Positions 47,501-54,953 of a DNA stretch of 64,000 nucleotides are shown here, one piece after another. Numbering within the stretch: position 1 is the first letter of the stretch; every line of letters starts with the position of its first letter. Source of the stretch: a bacterium (lineage in GTDB: Bacteria; Electryoneota; RPQS01). A program made the translations under genes and the position numbers. The notes under the pieces are model-generated. The model was not told the DNA's origin and made no database searches. It saw nothing but the letters and a program-made list of their open reading frames with translations. The stretch is from contig JADKHW010000001.1 in assembly GCA_016721565.1 (NCBI GenBank), forward strand, positions 434,001-498,000, written 5' to 3'.

Positions 47501-47626
47501 GTACGCACGGGTTACGGCGAGGAGCTCCGCTACTATCTAACCATCCTGTTCGATTTTTATACGCCGATTATTCCGCCGATGCGTCATCCGTCGAGCTGCA
47601 GTTGCTCGCATTGTTCACACAATTGA
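44519..47626 (+). CDS. HEXXH metallopeptidase-propeller-outer membrane barrel fusion
   Basis: 1035 residues with a signal peptide (MFKRTIALFALLSVSLLYAQ). Residues 30-300 resemble a gluzincin-type peptidase: HEYTH at 123-127 with the third ligand Glu183 in WFAEGTAQY. Residues about 320-590 are a TolB/PD40-type propeller (YPQFSHDGSKLVFIS, DLSPDGKLLLF, HPRWSPDGTKIAV, DPSWSADGKSLYV). Residues about 640-1015 look like a BamA/surface-antigen barrel ending YLTILFDF, with GLPGMRGYSFYSLGGT. A tail of Cys/Ser/His (SSCSCSHCSHN) follows. ATG just after the previous stop. Such proteins occur in FCB candidate phyla but I know no function; periplasmic peptidase tied to its own barrel is inferred. Confidence 0.8.
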   Translation: MFKRTIALFALLSVSLLYAQTAEFNRPNLKWMTFETKNFIINYTEGLEEIAYLAADIAEEVHEPLCELYDYRPDTKVSLVFSDEDDIANAGSYFQSNKIKFFATSMAWDFRGTHNWLRNVVTHEYTHMIQLGATRKWTRRFPALYVQALGYEPERRPDVLYGYPNTLISWPLPSVTIPAWFAEGTAQYQFTGSGYDFWDSHRDMLLRQAVLSSRLLTFEDMGFFGKTSLESEGVYNQGFSLVKYIADNGGGAEVLGTISRKMSNPLPVTLNDAIGSATGKPGIQWYKEWKADLETRYTGIKNTLSPYLTKADTLDKLGFVGAYPQFSHDGSKLVFISNSGRDYFGQSSLYQYSFETDSIKLLAGAVQGNAAWTPDDKGLVFARRSTANANGSLLHDLYYYDIAKKKEHRISKGLRAESVDLSPDGKLLLFTINEAGKREMAIAPMPEIGKKMKQLSDEDILLRFPSLPHEQYYHPRWSPDGTKIAVAHHLTEGRSVRVYTFDASSNTLTLDREFDGKKAELRDPSWSADGKSLYVSYDESGIANIYRLNLEDESMDRLTVVLGSALYPEVKANKLAYSEFCEDGFRICILDSLQSVRLPRSSLDELESNYLTRIPTSKVSLRGTERKGESYKPRFESLYWFPRIAFDYKTFKPGTYLVLNDVLDKMTFIGGVAMNQKREYDIYGLVEYKEFYPTIFAEYFNIQRRLTSFFADSSRIVGEEDGPSGPEPIYDDYRIRYRYNLNEISVGLGVPITAAMNVKTRATYDQYVAHNRFDDETSVSLTYFRGWSWKTGLYTDARRPGLLTEISPDGGFRGYFEYTRANHDFITDIEIGGDAIGLREIYDPNNYDLFEIGYERYFKSPIKSHSAELRFKGGFIDKNVDPFFHQYAGGLPGMRGYSFYSLGGTRTAVGTFTYRFPIIKRAAIALWPLSINRVYGSLFMDAGDAWVGDYQDRTIKKDVGAGLRMQMHSFYSYPTALSFDVAYGLDKFDVVEDQVRTGYGEELRYYLTILFDFYTPIIPPMRHPSSCSCSHCSHN

Positions 47627-47652
47627 TTACAATCACATAAATGGAGATTGCC

Positions 47653-48630
47653 ATGCATTCCCCAAATCTGAATCGAATTCTCACTATTCTGCTCGTCTGC
47701 CTTTTGCTCCCGTCATTTGCTTTTGCAAAGGGATTAGGGCTTTCGCCGCACCGGGCGCAATTCGCCGCGCCCTCGTATGATCAGGCCGCGGCTGACGAAA
47801 CAACAACACCTGCTCTGACTGGCAAAAAGAACATTGGCCGCGCGGTCATGTTCAGCTTAGTGGTTCCGGGAACAGGACAGATTTACGCCGGTTCGTGGTT
47901 GCGCGCGTTGCCATGGCTTGCCATTGAAGTCGCGGGCTGGGCAATGTTCTCGACTTATCATGCCCAAGGTAATGACAAGACATCTGAGTTTGAGAAATAC
48001 GCCGGACCATGGCAAAACCATGACTCTACCGCAGGGCATTTCAATCTCGACGCTTATCTTCTGCGAGAATATCAGGTTGCAAGCAATGCACAATGGTCAA
48101 CTAATCCATATACGAGCCAAAATGGTTTGGACGATTGGGTGACTGAAACATGGGATGAGCGTATAGACCACCTTCCTGCTCCGTACACCCACGACGTGTT
48201 GACAGCTGACATTCAGCAGTACTATGAAATGATCGGTAAGTATTACGAACAGTTTGGTTACGGATGGAACGACACTTATGATCATTCAGTACCGTTGAAC
48301 AGCAGCGCACCTGAAACAATTTGGGGCATCAGCGGCGACGACGTTGCTACCGTGAAATTCGACGGACAAAGCGCGATGTTCTATCTTTATCGCGACATGC
48401 GCGGCGAAGCCAACGACTTGCTTGAGAAAGGCAACACGATGATGGAAATCGTGCTTGTGAATCACGTCCTTTCGGCGCTCGACGCGGCGTTTGCAGCTCG
48501 AAGCTACAATCGCAAACTTGAAGCTGCAACGCTTGGTTCAATGGACCTCAAGTACGATGTCAAGACGGATCGCTTCGGTGATCAAATGCGATCCTTGACA
48601 TTGAGTGTTCCACTGCCGACTCTGAGATAA
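47653..48630 (+). CDS. DUF5683-like membrane protein
   Basis: 325 residues from ATG 47653, chosen because GGAG (47643-47646) sits 6 bases before it; an ATG at 47641 overlaps that site. Signal-like helix (ILTILLVCLLLPSFAFA), then the DUF5683 hallmark FSLVVPGTGQIYAGSWLRALPW with a second helix and a long middle part rich in acidic and aromatic residues, and a final NHVLSALDAAFAARSYN helix. Known only as an FCB family; role unknown. A related copy follows immediately. Confidence 0.72.
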   Translation: MHSPNLNRILTILLVCLLLPSFAFAKGLGLSPHRAQFAAPSYDQAAADETTTPALTGKKNIGRAVMFSLVVPGTGQIYAGSWLRALPWLAIEVAGWAMFSTYHAQGNDKTSEFEKYAGPWQNHDSTAGHFNLDAYLLREYQVASNAQWSTNPYTSQNGLDDWVTETWDERIDHLPAPYTHDVLTADIQQYYEMIGKYYEQFGYGWNDTYDHSVPLNSSAPETIWGISGDDVATVKFDGQSAMFYLYRDMRGEANDLLEKGNTMMEIVLVNHVLSALDAAFAARSYNRKLEAATLGSMDLKYDVKTDRFGDQMRSLTLSVPLPTLR

Positions 48631-48636
48631 CACTAC

Positions 48637-49139
48637 ATGCGTCCACCTCGAAGAGCTCTTGCACTTACGATGATCCTTGTCTTAGGGTTATCCACGAATC
48701 TATTTGCCAAGGAAAAGGGCCAGGCGCTGTTTCTTAAGTCGCTTGTGATTCCCGGCTGGGGCCAATATGAGGCGGGACGTCCCATCATGCTTTGGCGTTT
48801 TTGGGTACGGACTTATTGTTGATTGGATCGGCACTGTCACTAAGTCACCACGGCCATCAGTTGCGCAACGACTACGAAGCGTTCGCCGCCGCACACGCCG
48901 GTGTCTCGGGATCACATGGCAAAGAGTTCTATATTGACGTTGCGAATTGGATCAGCGTGTTTGATTATAACGAGCAGCGCATGGCCGACCGAAGTTTCGG
49001 AGCAGTCTATGATACCGAAACTGAGTATTGGATGTGGGACAGTGAAGGAAACAGGGCACGCATGGACGAAATGCGCTTGACCTCTGACAGGTCATTGAAT
49101 CGCGTTATTTATGCGGTCGCACTAATTGGCGTAAACCAC
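48637..49139 (+). pseudogene. Second DUF5683-like protein, frameshifted and truncated
   Basis: Begins MRPPRRALALTMILVLGLST and the hallmark LKSLVIPGWGQYEAGRPIM, then the frame breaks near the T3 run at 48791-48793; one more T joins it to LAFLGTDLLLIGSALSLSHHGHQ in the next frame. It continues to DRSLNRVIYAVALIGVNH at about 49139, where the C-terminal helix (SAIDA type) is missing and rmlD sequence starts without a stop. Paralogue of the upstream gene. Confidence 0.7.
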
Positions 49140-49880
49140 GAGGCACGGGAGGTTATTCGCACTTTTAGGCCCACAACAATTGTACACGCAGCGGCACTAT
49201 CTAAAGTCTTAGAGTGTGAACAGCATCCTGTCAGCGCGCATGATCAAAATGTCGCCGTGACAGAAACATTATTGCGTGTGGCAGAAGAAATCAAGTCGCA
49301 TTTTGTTTATATCTCAACGGATCAAGTATTTAGCGGTGTGGACGGGAACTACACTGAGATAGATTTACCGACCCCGACGCACGTATACGGAAAGACAAAG
49401 TACGCAGCCGAACAGTTGGTCACTCAGGCAAACTCCGATTACCTGATTGCTCGGAGCAACAATATTGTTGGCAGAAACGTAGGCTGGGGAACGAGCTTCA
49501 CGGACGGACTGCTTGAAAAATGGCTTCGCAATCAATCCGTTGATCTATTCACAGACCAAATCCGCAGTCCGATTCACTTGCGCGCAATCACTGATGGCCT
49601 ATGCAACTGCATCTATCAACGCGTGTCTGGAATATTACATCTTGGCGGACCAGAAAAACTTAGCCGATATGACACTGCTCGCAAACTTGCCGCAGCCTAT
49701 GGCCTGCCGCTTGACCTAATAAAAAGCGCCTCAATGTCATCGCATCCGCAGGCGCACACACTCCACAAAGATGGAACGTTTGACACTATAAAGTTCCAGA
49801 GTCTCTTTCCGGAGCAAGGATACTTCACTATTCTTGACGGCTTTCGATTAGACCGTGGCTTTGCGCTCCAACCATCATAA
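49140..49880 (+). pseudogene. rmlD: dTDP-4-dehydrorhamnose reductase RmlD, N-terminus missing
   Basis: Short-chain dehydrogenase of the RmlD type. From about 49140 it reads EVIRTFRPTTIVHAAAL, FVYISTDQVFSGVDGNY, the catalytic YGKTKYAAEQLV and HLGGPEKLSRYDTA. The first 45-55 residues, with the GxxGxxG NAD(P)-binding loop, are absent, and the frame is fused to the preceding DUF5683 sequence (continuous from 48792). It therefore cannot bind cofactor normally. A deletion or a collapsed assembly junction near 49139 explains this. No other rml genes are adjacent. Confidence 0.75.
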
Positions 49881-49881
49881 C

Positions 49882-50286
49882 ATGTCTGTACCAGGTTTAT
49901 TCCGACTCAAAACCGGATCGCATTTGCCAGAAGCGCTTGTAGAGATGGCCATCGCACATAGGTGGAATTCAGCAATCTGCTGCGGAATAGGTGGCATATC
50001 AGAAGTGAGACTTGCGTACTACGATTTGCAGAAACGAGAATACCTCACATTTGATGTCGAAGGTATCGTAGAGCTTGTTTCGCTTGATGGCAATCTTACT
50101 AAGCTCGACGACAAGCCGTTTTGGCACCTTCACGCAATAGTCGCGGACAGAACAGGCTGCACTCATGGCGGCCACCTCATGTCATGCAAAGTTGCACTAA
50201 CAGTTGAATTTGCAGTTTGGCCTATGGAAAAGATGTATACCCGCACATTGGAACAGAGCACCGGGTTACGTCTGCTAAACGATTAA
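49882..50286 (+). CDS. PPC/DUF296 domain protein
   Basis: 134 residues comprising one plant-and-prokaryote-conserved (PPC) domain: CCGIGGISEVRLAYYD, VELVSLDGNL, PFWHLHAIVADRTGCTHGGHL and LTVEFAVW. The histidines in HLHAIVAD and HGGHL are usual for the bacterial trimeric form. Function in bacteria is poorly known; DNA binding is shown only for plant AT-hook relatives. The ATG at 49882 is one base after the rmlD stop. Confidence 0.88.
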   Translation: MSVPGLFRLKTGSHLPEALVEMAIAHRWNSAICCGIGGISEVRLAYYDLQKREYLTFDVEGIVELVSLDGNLTKLDDKPFWHLHAIVADRTGCTHGGHLMSCKVALTVEFAVWPMEKMYTRTLEQSTGLRLLND

Positions 50287-50292
50287 CACCTT

Positions 50293-50946
50293 ATGACTGA
50301 TCAGCACCTTCGCCGCCACTTTATCGCGATTGCCGGAAACATTGGAGCGGGGAAGACTACACTTGCACAACGTCTCGCGTCTCAGTTAGGCTGGAAATGC
50401 TACCTTGAACCTGTCATTGACAATCCCTATCTGCCTGATTTCTACGCCGATATGGCGCGTTGGTCCTTTCAACTTCAGGTATATTTCCTAAGTAAGCGTT
50501 TTCAGAATCAGATTGACATCGAATCAGACGCCTGCTCGTGTGTGCAGGATCGTACTATCTATGAGGACGCGCGTATCTTCGCTCACACACTGCGCAAACG
50601 TGGGTTTATGAGCGACCGCGACTGGGACAACTACCAAGCGTTGTTTGCATCTATGGCCGGACAACTAAAACGACCGGATCTCGTAATTTATCTAAAGTCC
50701 GACGTCCCGAGTTTGGTACAGCGAATCCAACAGCGCGGCCGCGAATTTGAAAAGTCCATCGACGTCGATTACCTTGCCGACCTTAATCAGTCTTATGACA
50801 CTTGGTGCAACGGTCATGCTGACAGGCTTCTGGTTGGAACCATTGACACGAGCACCGGCGCCAATGAAGATGAAGTATTTGAAGAATCGCTCAGGCTACT
50901 AAAATTGAAATTGCAAATAGAGTTGCCCTTCAAGAATGTTAAATAA
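50293..50946 (+). CDS. Deoxynucleoside kinase
   Basis: 217-residue P-loop kinase phosphorylating deoxynucleosides (dGK/dAK-like). Walker A GNIGAGKTT (15-23), YLEPVIDNPYLPDFY substrate region, ERS-equivalent QDRTIYEDARIFA and IYLKSDVPSLVQRIQQRGRE lid. Substrate specificity cannot be read. Salvages deoxynucleosides, in keeping with ndk in the window. The 3' end overlaps a further ORF start. Confidence 0.92.
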   Translation: MTDQHLRRHFIAIAGNIGAGKTTLAQRLASQLGWKCYLEPVIDNPYLPDFYADMARWSFQLQVYFLSKRFQNQIDIESDACSCVQDRTIYEDARIFAHTLRKRGFMSDRDWDNYQALFASMAGQLKRPDLVIYLKSDVPSLVQRIQQRGREFEKSIDVDYLADLNQSYDTWCNGHADRLLVGTIDTSTGANEDEVFEESLRLLKLKLQIELPFKNVK

Positions 50947-51762
50947 TCCTTTTTTGTCTGAACAGCGCAGCCCTGTACCTCCCATGCTACTACGGACCGC
51001 AATCATACTTTGTGGAATTGTTCCGTTTCTTTTGTTGATTCGCAGCAATACAGTGATCAGCGGCGTCAGTATCACGGTGTGCAATGGTCGCGGCAGCCTC
51101 TCGCTTTCGCAGGCTGGAACGCAAGTCCTTCATGCCCCGGCCGAAGCACGGGATCGTCACTGTGGATGATTCTGATGGCGGCCGCATTTCTTACAGGATT
51201 GATTGGACTATTCGCGCAGCAAAGCATCACTCTGGCAAGTATAATAGGACTAATCCTATTGCCTGCTTTGATGATACTACATGTGAATTCACCAGCCAGC
51301 GCGCGCACGGCAAAACACATCATTGTTCCGGTTGCCTTCGGGTCAATCTTCTTCTTCACTTCTGCGGCGCTCGGCGTTCCGTTACTCGGTGCATTTCCTG
51401 CTGTAATCGGCGCGTTGTTCGTGTCTGTTGTTCGTGCAACACTTGACATCGAAGAAGATATCTTTGAAAACCACGGGAACTCAGACCAACTTGAAGTCGA
51501 GCACCACTATCGCCATAAACTTGCCGTGACGGCAGTGATTTTCTTTCTGTTTGGCACCGTCAGCTTATGGCCCTGGTTGGGCGAGATCTACAGCAAAACA
51601 TATTTCTGGATTCTGCTTTTTGGTGTACTTTTGCCGTTAGCCTTTTTCTGGGGCCGCATCCGCCAACCAAAAATCGAGGGAGCGAAAATCGCGTTGATCC
51701 GTTTCAATCGTATCGCCCCCGTGCTTGGTTTGATTCACATCGTTGCGTTACTCGCCGCATAG
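50936..51762 (+). pseudogene. UbiA-like prenyltransferase, truncated or frame-broken
   Basis: The 3' part (from 51010 or ATG 51166) is a multi-helix membrane protein: MILMAAAFLTGLIGLF, ILHVNSPASARTAKHI, VSVVRATLDIEEDIFEN (similar to the second UbiA Asp motif) and three more helices. Upstream in the same frame QWSRQPLAFAG may be a decayed RPL-SG region with Asp residues. A 77-residue ORF (50936-51169) in another frame overlaps by ATGA and holds one helix. Full UbiA proteins are near 290 residues and have a clear NDxxD; that is not seen. UbiA assignment is tentative; the coupled starts could also mean two small genes. Confidence 0.45.
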
Positions 51763-51764
51763 GT

Positions 51765-52361
51765 TTGAAAGCACGACTGACCTTAGTCTCAGCCTCACCT
51801 CGCCGTCAGCAGTTACTCGAGCGACTGAAGGTCCCATTTGATGTTGCTCCATCCAATGTACATGAGCGGTGGATCGGCAACTCGCCCGAAGGTGTCGCCA
51901 AAGATAATGCCGAGCGCAAAGTTCTTGCGTCGGAGTTTTTCGGCAAGCCCGGGAGGGTGCTACTTGGAGCAGACACTATCATTCACCACAATGGCCAGAT
52001 ACTTGGTAAACCGGCTGGTAAAGAGTCTGCCCGCCGCATGCTCGAAAGGCTATCAGGATGGCGGCACGACGTAATCACCGGGTTCTGCTTGATGAGCTTC
52101 TCAAAGTCCGGGAGGGTCGAGCGTTTTTACTCTGACGCAGTTGTCAGCAAAGTTCTGTTTCAGGAACTTCCGCGCAAAAAAATCCGCAAGTATCTTCTGA
52201 CCGATGAATGGCGCGGCAAAGCAGGCGCCTACGCCATTCAGGGTGAAGCTGGCAAGTTCGTGCTGGATATTAGTGGTGATTACGATAACGTAGTAGGATT
52301 ACCCATTAGCCGTTTACAGGAAAGCATTGGAACCCACTTCTCAGACTATAAGCTTTTGTGA
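51765..52361 (+). CDS. maf: Maf-like nucleotide pyrophosphatase
   Basis: 198 residues from TTG 51765, the only start directly before the conserved LTLVSASPRRQQLLERL. Further Maf blocks: VAKDNAERKV, VLLGADTIIHHNGQILGKPAGKESA, WRHDVITGFCL, and GKAGAYAIQGEAGKFV plus GDYDNVVGLPISRL. Likely a dTTP/UTP pyrophosphatase that cleans modified nucleotides. Longer frames upstream run through the preceding gene and are not Maf-like. Confidence 0.93.
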   Translation: MKARLTLVSASPRRQQLLERLKVPFDVAPSNVHERWIGNSPEGVAKDNAERKVLASEFFGKPGRVLLGADTIIHHNGQILGKPAGKESARRMLERLSGWRHDVITGFCLMSFSKSGRVERFYSDAVVSKVLFQELPRKKIRKYLLTDEWRGKAGAYAIQGEAGKFVLDISGDYDNVVGLPISRLQESIGTHFSDYKLL

Positions 52362-52632
52362 TGAACTGCGCAAGGCCCGAGAATATCAGGGCCTTTCACT
52401 TGCTGAGATTGCGCATCAAACGTTTATCCCGAAAGAATACCTCGAGGCGCTGGAAGACGGCAAGCTTGACATCATTCCCCAGCCAATTCAGCGGGGTGTA
52501 ATTTCCGCCTATGCAAGGGCAGCACGGATGAACTCTGAGAAAGTGCTGCGCACGCTCGAAGAGTTACAAGGAATCCGGCCTAAATCAGAGTCGAGTTTTC
52601 TTTCCCTGATCGCTCCTCCCGTGAAAGTATGA
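52327..52632 (+). CDS. RodZ-like helix-turn-helix protein
   Basis: 101 residues: HTH at about 12-75 (LRKAREYQGLSLAEIAHQTFIPKEYLEALEDGK), with the FIPKEYLEALE of RodZ-type cytoplasmic domains that bind MreB. TTG start inside maf. It lacks the membrane helix; the next gene starts with one, so the pair may be a split RodZ. Confidence 0.7.
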   Translation: MEPTSQTISFCDELRKAREYQGLSLAEIAHQTFIPKEYLEALEDGKLDIIPQPIQRGVISAYARAARMNSEKVLRTLEELQGIRPKSESSFLSLIAPPVKV

Positions 52633-53189
52633 CGGTTGGCATGACGCGGGCCCAGATTCGTACAGCATGGTTCGCAAGTATTGCCGATAACCGTCTGCTT
52701 CATTGGGGGCTAACGGTTTTGTTGCTTCTGGTGGGCGTCATGTTGGCCGCCCAGTGGCGTGCCGGGGGTCAGCAGACTTTTCTCAGATCCCATGCGCTTA
52801 CCCCAGTCGAGGATCCAGTCTCTGCATTTCGCGCCTCGCCCTGGCAAGAGGTCAGGGAAGTAATTCCGGATTCCCTCCGATATAGAGTCAATTTCCCTCT
52901 TCAGCAATGTATGCTAATCGCGCTCGATACCGCTGAAATCACGACAATTTGGGGTCTAGAGCCAGCCGACACTATTTTCGTTTATCCGCATGATAAAATT
53001 GACTTTATCTCTTACTCTGGGCTTCGCATAGGCTCGCTTAGCGGGTTTCGGGGCACAATCGTAGCCGAATCTGACACATTTCAGACCCATTTTGCCAGGG
53101 ATTCGATGTCGACTTGGCTCTGCTTCCCCGATGAAAATACTGCAAATTCCGGTGATTCGACCGCCAGAGCCGACTCGGTTAAAAGTTGA
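52629..53189 (+). CDS. Single-pass periplasmic protein, possible RodZ C-terminal half
   Basis: 186 residues: short cytoplasmic start, one helix (about 25-42, WGLTVLLLLVGVMLAAQW), then a periplasmic domain with beta-like segments (YRVNFPLQQCMLIALD, IFVYPHDKIDFISY, GTIVAESDTFQTHF). The ATG overlaps the stop of the HTH gene (ATGA), and the size and order suit a RodZ membrane-plus-DUF4115 part, but I see no decisive motif. A frameshift joining the two would also explain the layout. Its stop codon lies in the -35 box of the pgs promoter. Confidence 0.6.
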   Translation: MTVGMTRAQIRTAWFASIADNRLLHWGLTVLLLLVGVMLAAQWRAGGQQTFLRSHALTPVEDPVSAFRASPWQEVREVIPDSLRYRVNFPLQQCMLIALDTAEITTIWGLEPADTIFVYPHDKIDFISYSGLRIGSLSGFRGTIVAESDTFQTHFARDSMSTWLCFPDENTANSGDSTARADSVKS

Positions 53190-53219
53190 CTTGACCTGAA
53201 CTCCTTGTTATATTATATT
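53186..53219 (+). promoter_or_regulatory. Two overlapping promoters of the pgs operon
   Basis: TTGACT (53186-53191) with TATATT (53209-53214), and TTGACC (53191-53196) with TATATT (53214-53219), each with a 17-base spacer and shifted by exactly 5 bases. Starts are predicted near 53221 and 53226, about 45 bases before the pgsB ATG. Confidence 0.7.
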
Positions 53220-53267
53220 TTCTTTTTGGCCTCCATGGACCTAGCCTGAAAAATCTGTTTCGCATCA

Positions 53268-54461
53268 ATGGTCTTCCTCATAGTCTCCTTTCTTGCCCTA
53301 CTCGCGTTCTCCACGGCAGAGTACTATCTCCATCGGCGGCGCGCACGCCGCATTCCCATTCGAATACATGTTAACGGTACCCGTGGCAAATCTTCCGTTA
53401 CGAGGTTGATTGCCGCTGGATTGCGTTGCGGCGGTATCCGCACAGTCGCTAAGACGACCGGAACGCTCCCGCGTATCATTGATACAGATGGTCTGGAGAT
53501 TCCAATAAAGCGTAAGGCCGGTGCAAATATTATTGAGCAGGTAAAGGTTTTCAAGTTTTTCACCTCCCGCAAGCCCGAAGCTATCGTTATCGAGTGCATG
53601 GCCGTAAATCCCGAATACCAATGGATTTGCGAACATCGTTTTGTGAATGCCACGGTCGGTGTGATTACGAATACCCGCCTCGATCACATTCTTGAAATGG
53701 GACCGACGCTTGAAAACGTCACACGCTCCCTTTGCAATACGTTACCGCACGACGGTGTCGCGTTCACCGCAGAACAAAACATGTTTTGGATGATGCGCAA
53801 GGAAGCCGAGGAAGTCAATTGCAAGCTCTTACGAGTTAACGCAGATAGCGTGACTTATCTCGAACTTGGGCAGTTTTCGTATATTGAACATGCAGACAAT
53901 GTGGCGCTCGCATTGGCAGTATGTGAACACTATCAGGTGCCTCGTGAAGTGGCCTTGGAAGGGATGTACAACGCTTTCCCTGACCCAGGAGCATTGCGTG
54001 TGATTGAAGCGGAGGAGAATGGGCGTGTGGCACAATTCATTAATGCTCTTGCAGCAAATGATCCAATGTCCACACTTGCAATTTGGCAAAAGGTCAAGAC
54101 GCTCTCAACGGATTTAGGCACAGTATCCTTTATGCTGAATACGCGCGCAGATCGCTATGACCGCACGATTCAACTTCTGGAAATGGTTCGCGACAATTTG
54201 ACCAAGGAATTCGATTACTTCTTTCTCAACGGCGAAAATCTTGAGCGAGTCTACAACAGCTTGCCTGATTACGGAATTGATCAAGCGAAAGCTGTTAAGA
54301 TTGGAATGGCGACACCGGTGGTAACATATGATGCCATCTTCGATCGCATACCGAACATTGGAACGGTCTTCGCTATGGGAAATGTCGGTAAAGGTGGATT
54401 GGATATCGCCACTTTCTTCGGGCAGCGTCGCCGAGTACGCAAAGGTGTAGCAGCAGCATGA
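53268..54461 (+). CDS. pgsB: Poly-gamma-glutamate synthase PgsB
   Basis: ATP-dependent amide ligase that polymerises glutamate through gamma-linkages at the inner membrane. 397 residues: N-terminal helix (about 2-16), P-loop HVNGTRGKSSVTRL (about 34-47), TGTLPRIID, VIECMAVNPEYQ and VGVITNTRLDHILEMG, all PgsB/CapB blocks related to Mur ligases. C-terminal NVGKGGLDIATFF is typical. It has its own paired promoters and opens a five-gene run. Confidence 0.95.
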   Translation: MVFLIVSFLALLAFSTAEYYLHRRRARRIPIRIHVNGTRGKSSVTRLIAAGLRCGGIRTVAKTTGTLPRIIDTDGLEIPIKRKAGANIIEQVKVFKFFTSRKPEAIVIECMAVNPEYQWICEHRFVNATVGVITNTRLDHILEMGPTLENVTRSLCNTLPHDGVAFTAEQNMFWMMRKEAEEVNCKLLRVNADSVTYLELGQFSYIEHADNVALALAVCEHYQVPREVALEGMYNAFPDPGALRVIEAEENGRVAQFINALAANDPMSTLAIWQKVKTLSTDLGTVSFMLNTRADRYDRTIQLLEMVRDNLTKEFDYFFLNGENLERVYNSLPDYGIDQAKAVKIGMATPVVTYDAIFDRIPNIGTVFAMGNVGKGGLDIATFFGQRRRVRKGVAAA

Positions 54462-54497
54462 TCGATATCCGTACTTTAAGCGTCCTATAACACGCAA

Positions 54498-54953
54498 ATG
54501 ATTGAATTGACCATTGGGCTGGGTGTATTAATCAGCCTTCTCTTCCACGAAATTGTCGGCGCTGCCGCTGGAGGAATCGTGGTGCCCGGTTATCTGGCGA
54601 TGCACCTAAATAACCCGGCCAAACTCTTAGGCACATTTGCCGTTGCCTTCGTGGCCTACTTGTGCATTCGAATCGTTTCACGATTCATGTTTGTCTATGG
54701 CCGCCGCCGCATGGTTCTGGCGATCATGTTCGGCTTCATGTTTGGCTATATCAGCCGCAACTTGATTATGACCGAACTATGGATCACGGACCTACGGCTT
54801 GAAGCCATTGGGTTCATCATTCCCGGACTAATTGCCAACTGGTTTGAACGTCAAGGCGTAGTCAAGACTTTGGCCACGATGCTAATTGCAGCGCCGTTGG
54901 TTAAGCTGCTTGTCATGGTACTTACCGGCGGGGAGATTTATCATGGCATTTAG
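54498..54953 (+). CDS. pgsC: Poly-gamma-glutamate synthesis membrane protein PgsC
   Basis: 151-residue membrane protein, partner of PgsB. MIELTIGLGVLISLLFHEIVGAAAGGIVVPGYLA is the PgsC/CapC start, with about five helices and the conserved LRLEAIGFIIPGLIANW. Family size is 145-155. It is needed for synthesis and probably export of the nascent chain. The pgsW start lies inside its 3' end. Confidence 0.95.
   Translation: MIELTIGLGVLISLLFHEIVGAAAGGIVVPGYLAMHLNNPAKLLGTFAVAFVAYLCIRIVSRFMFVYGRRRMVLAIMFGFMFGYISRNLIMTELWITDLRLEAIGFIIPGLIANWFERQGVVKTLATMLIAAPLVKLLVMVLTGGEIYHGI

Noticed and set aside
51567..51764. N-terminal extension of Maf
   Set aside because: It overlaps the membrane protein and shows no Maf homology.
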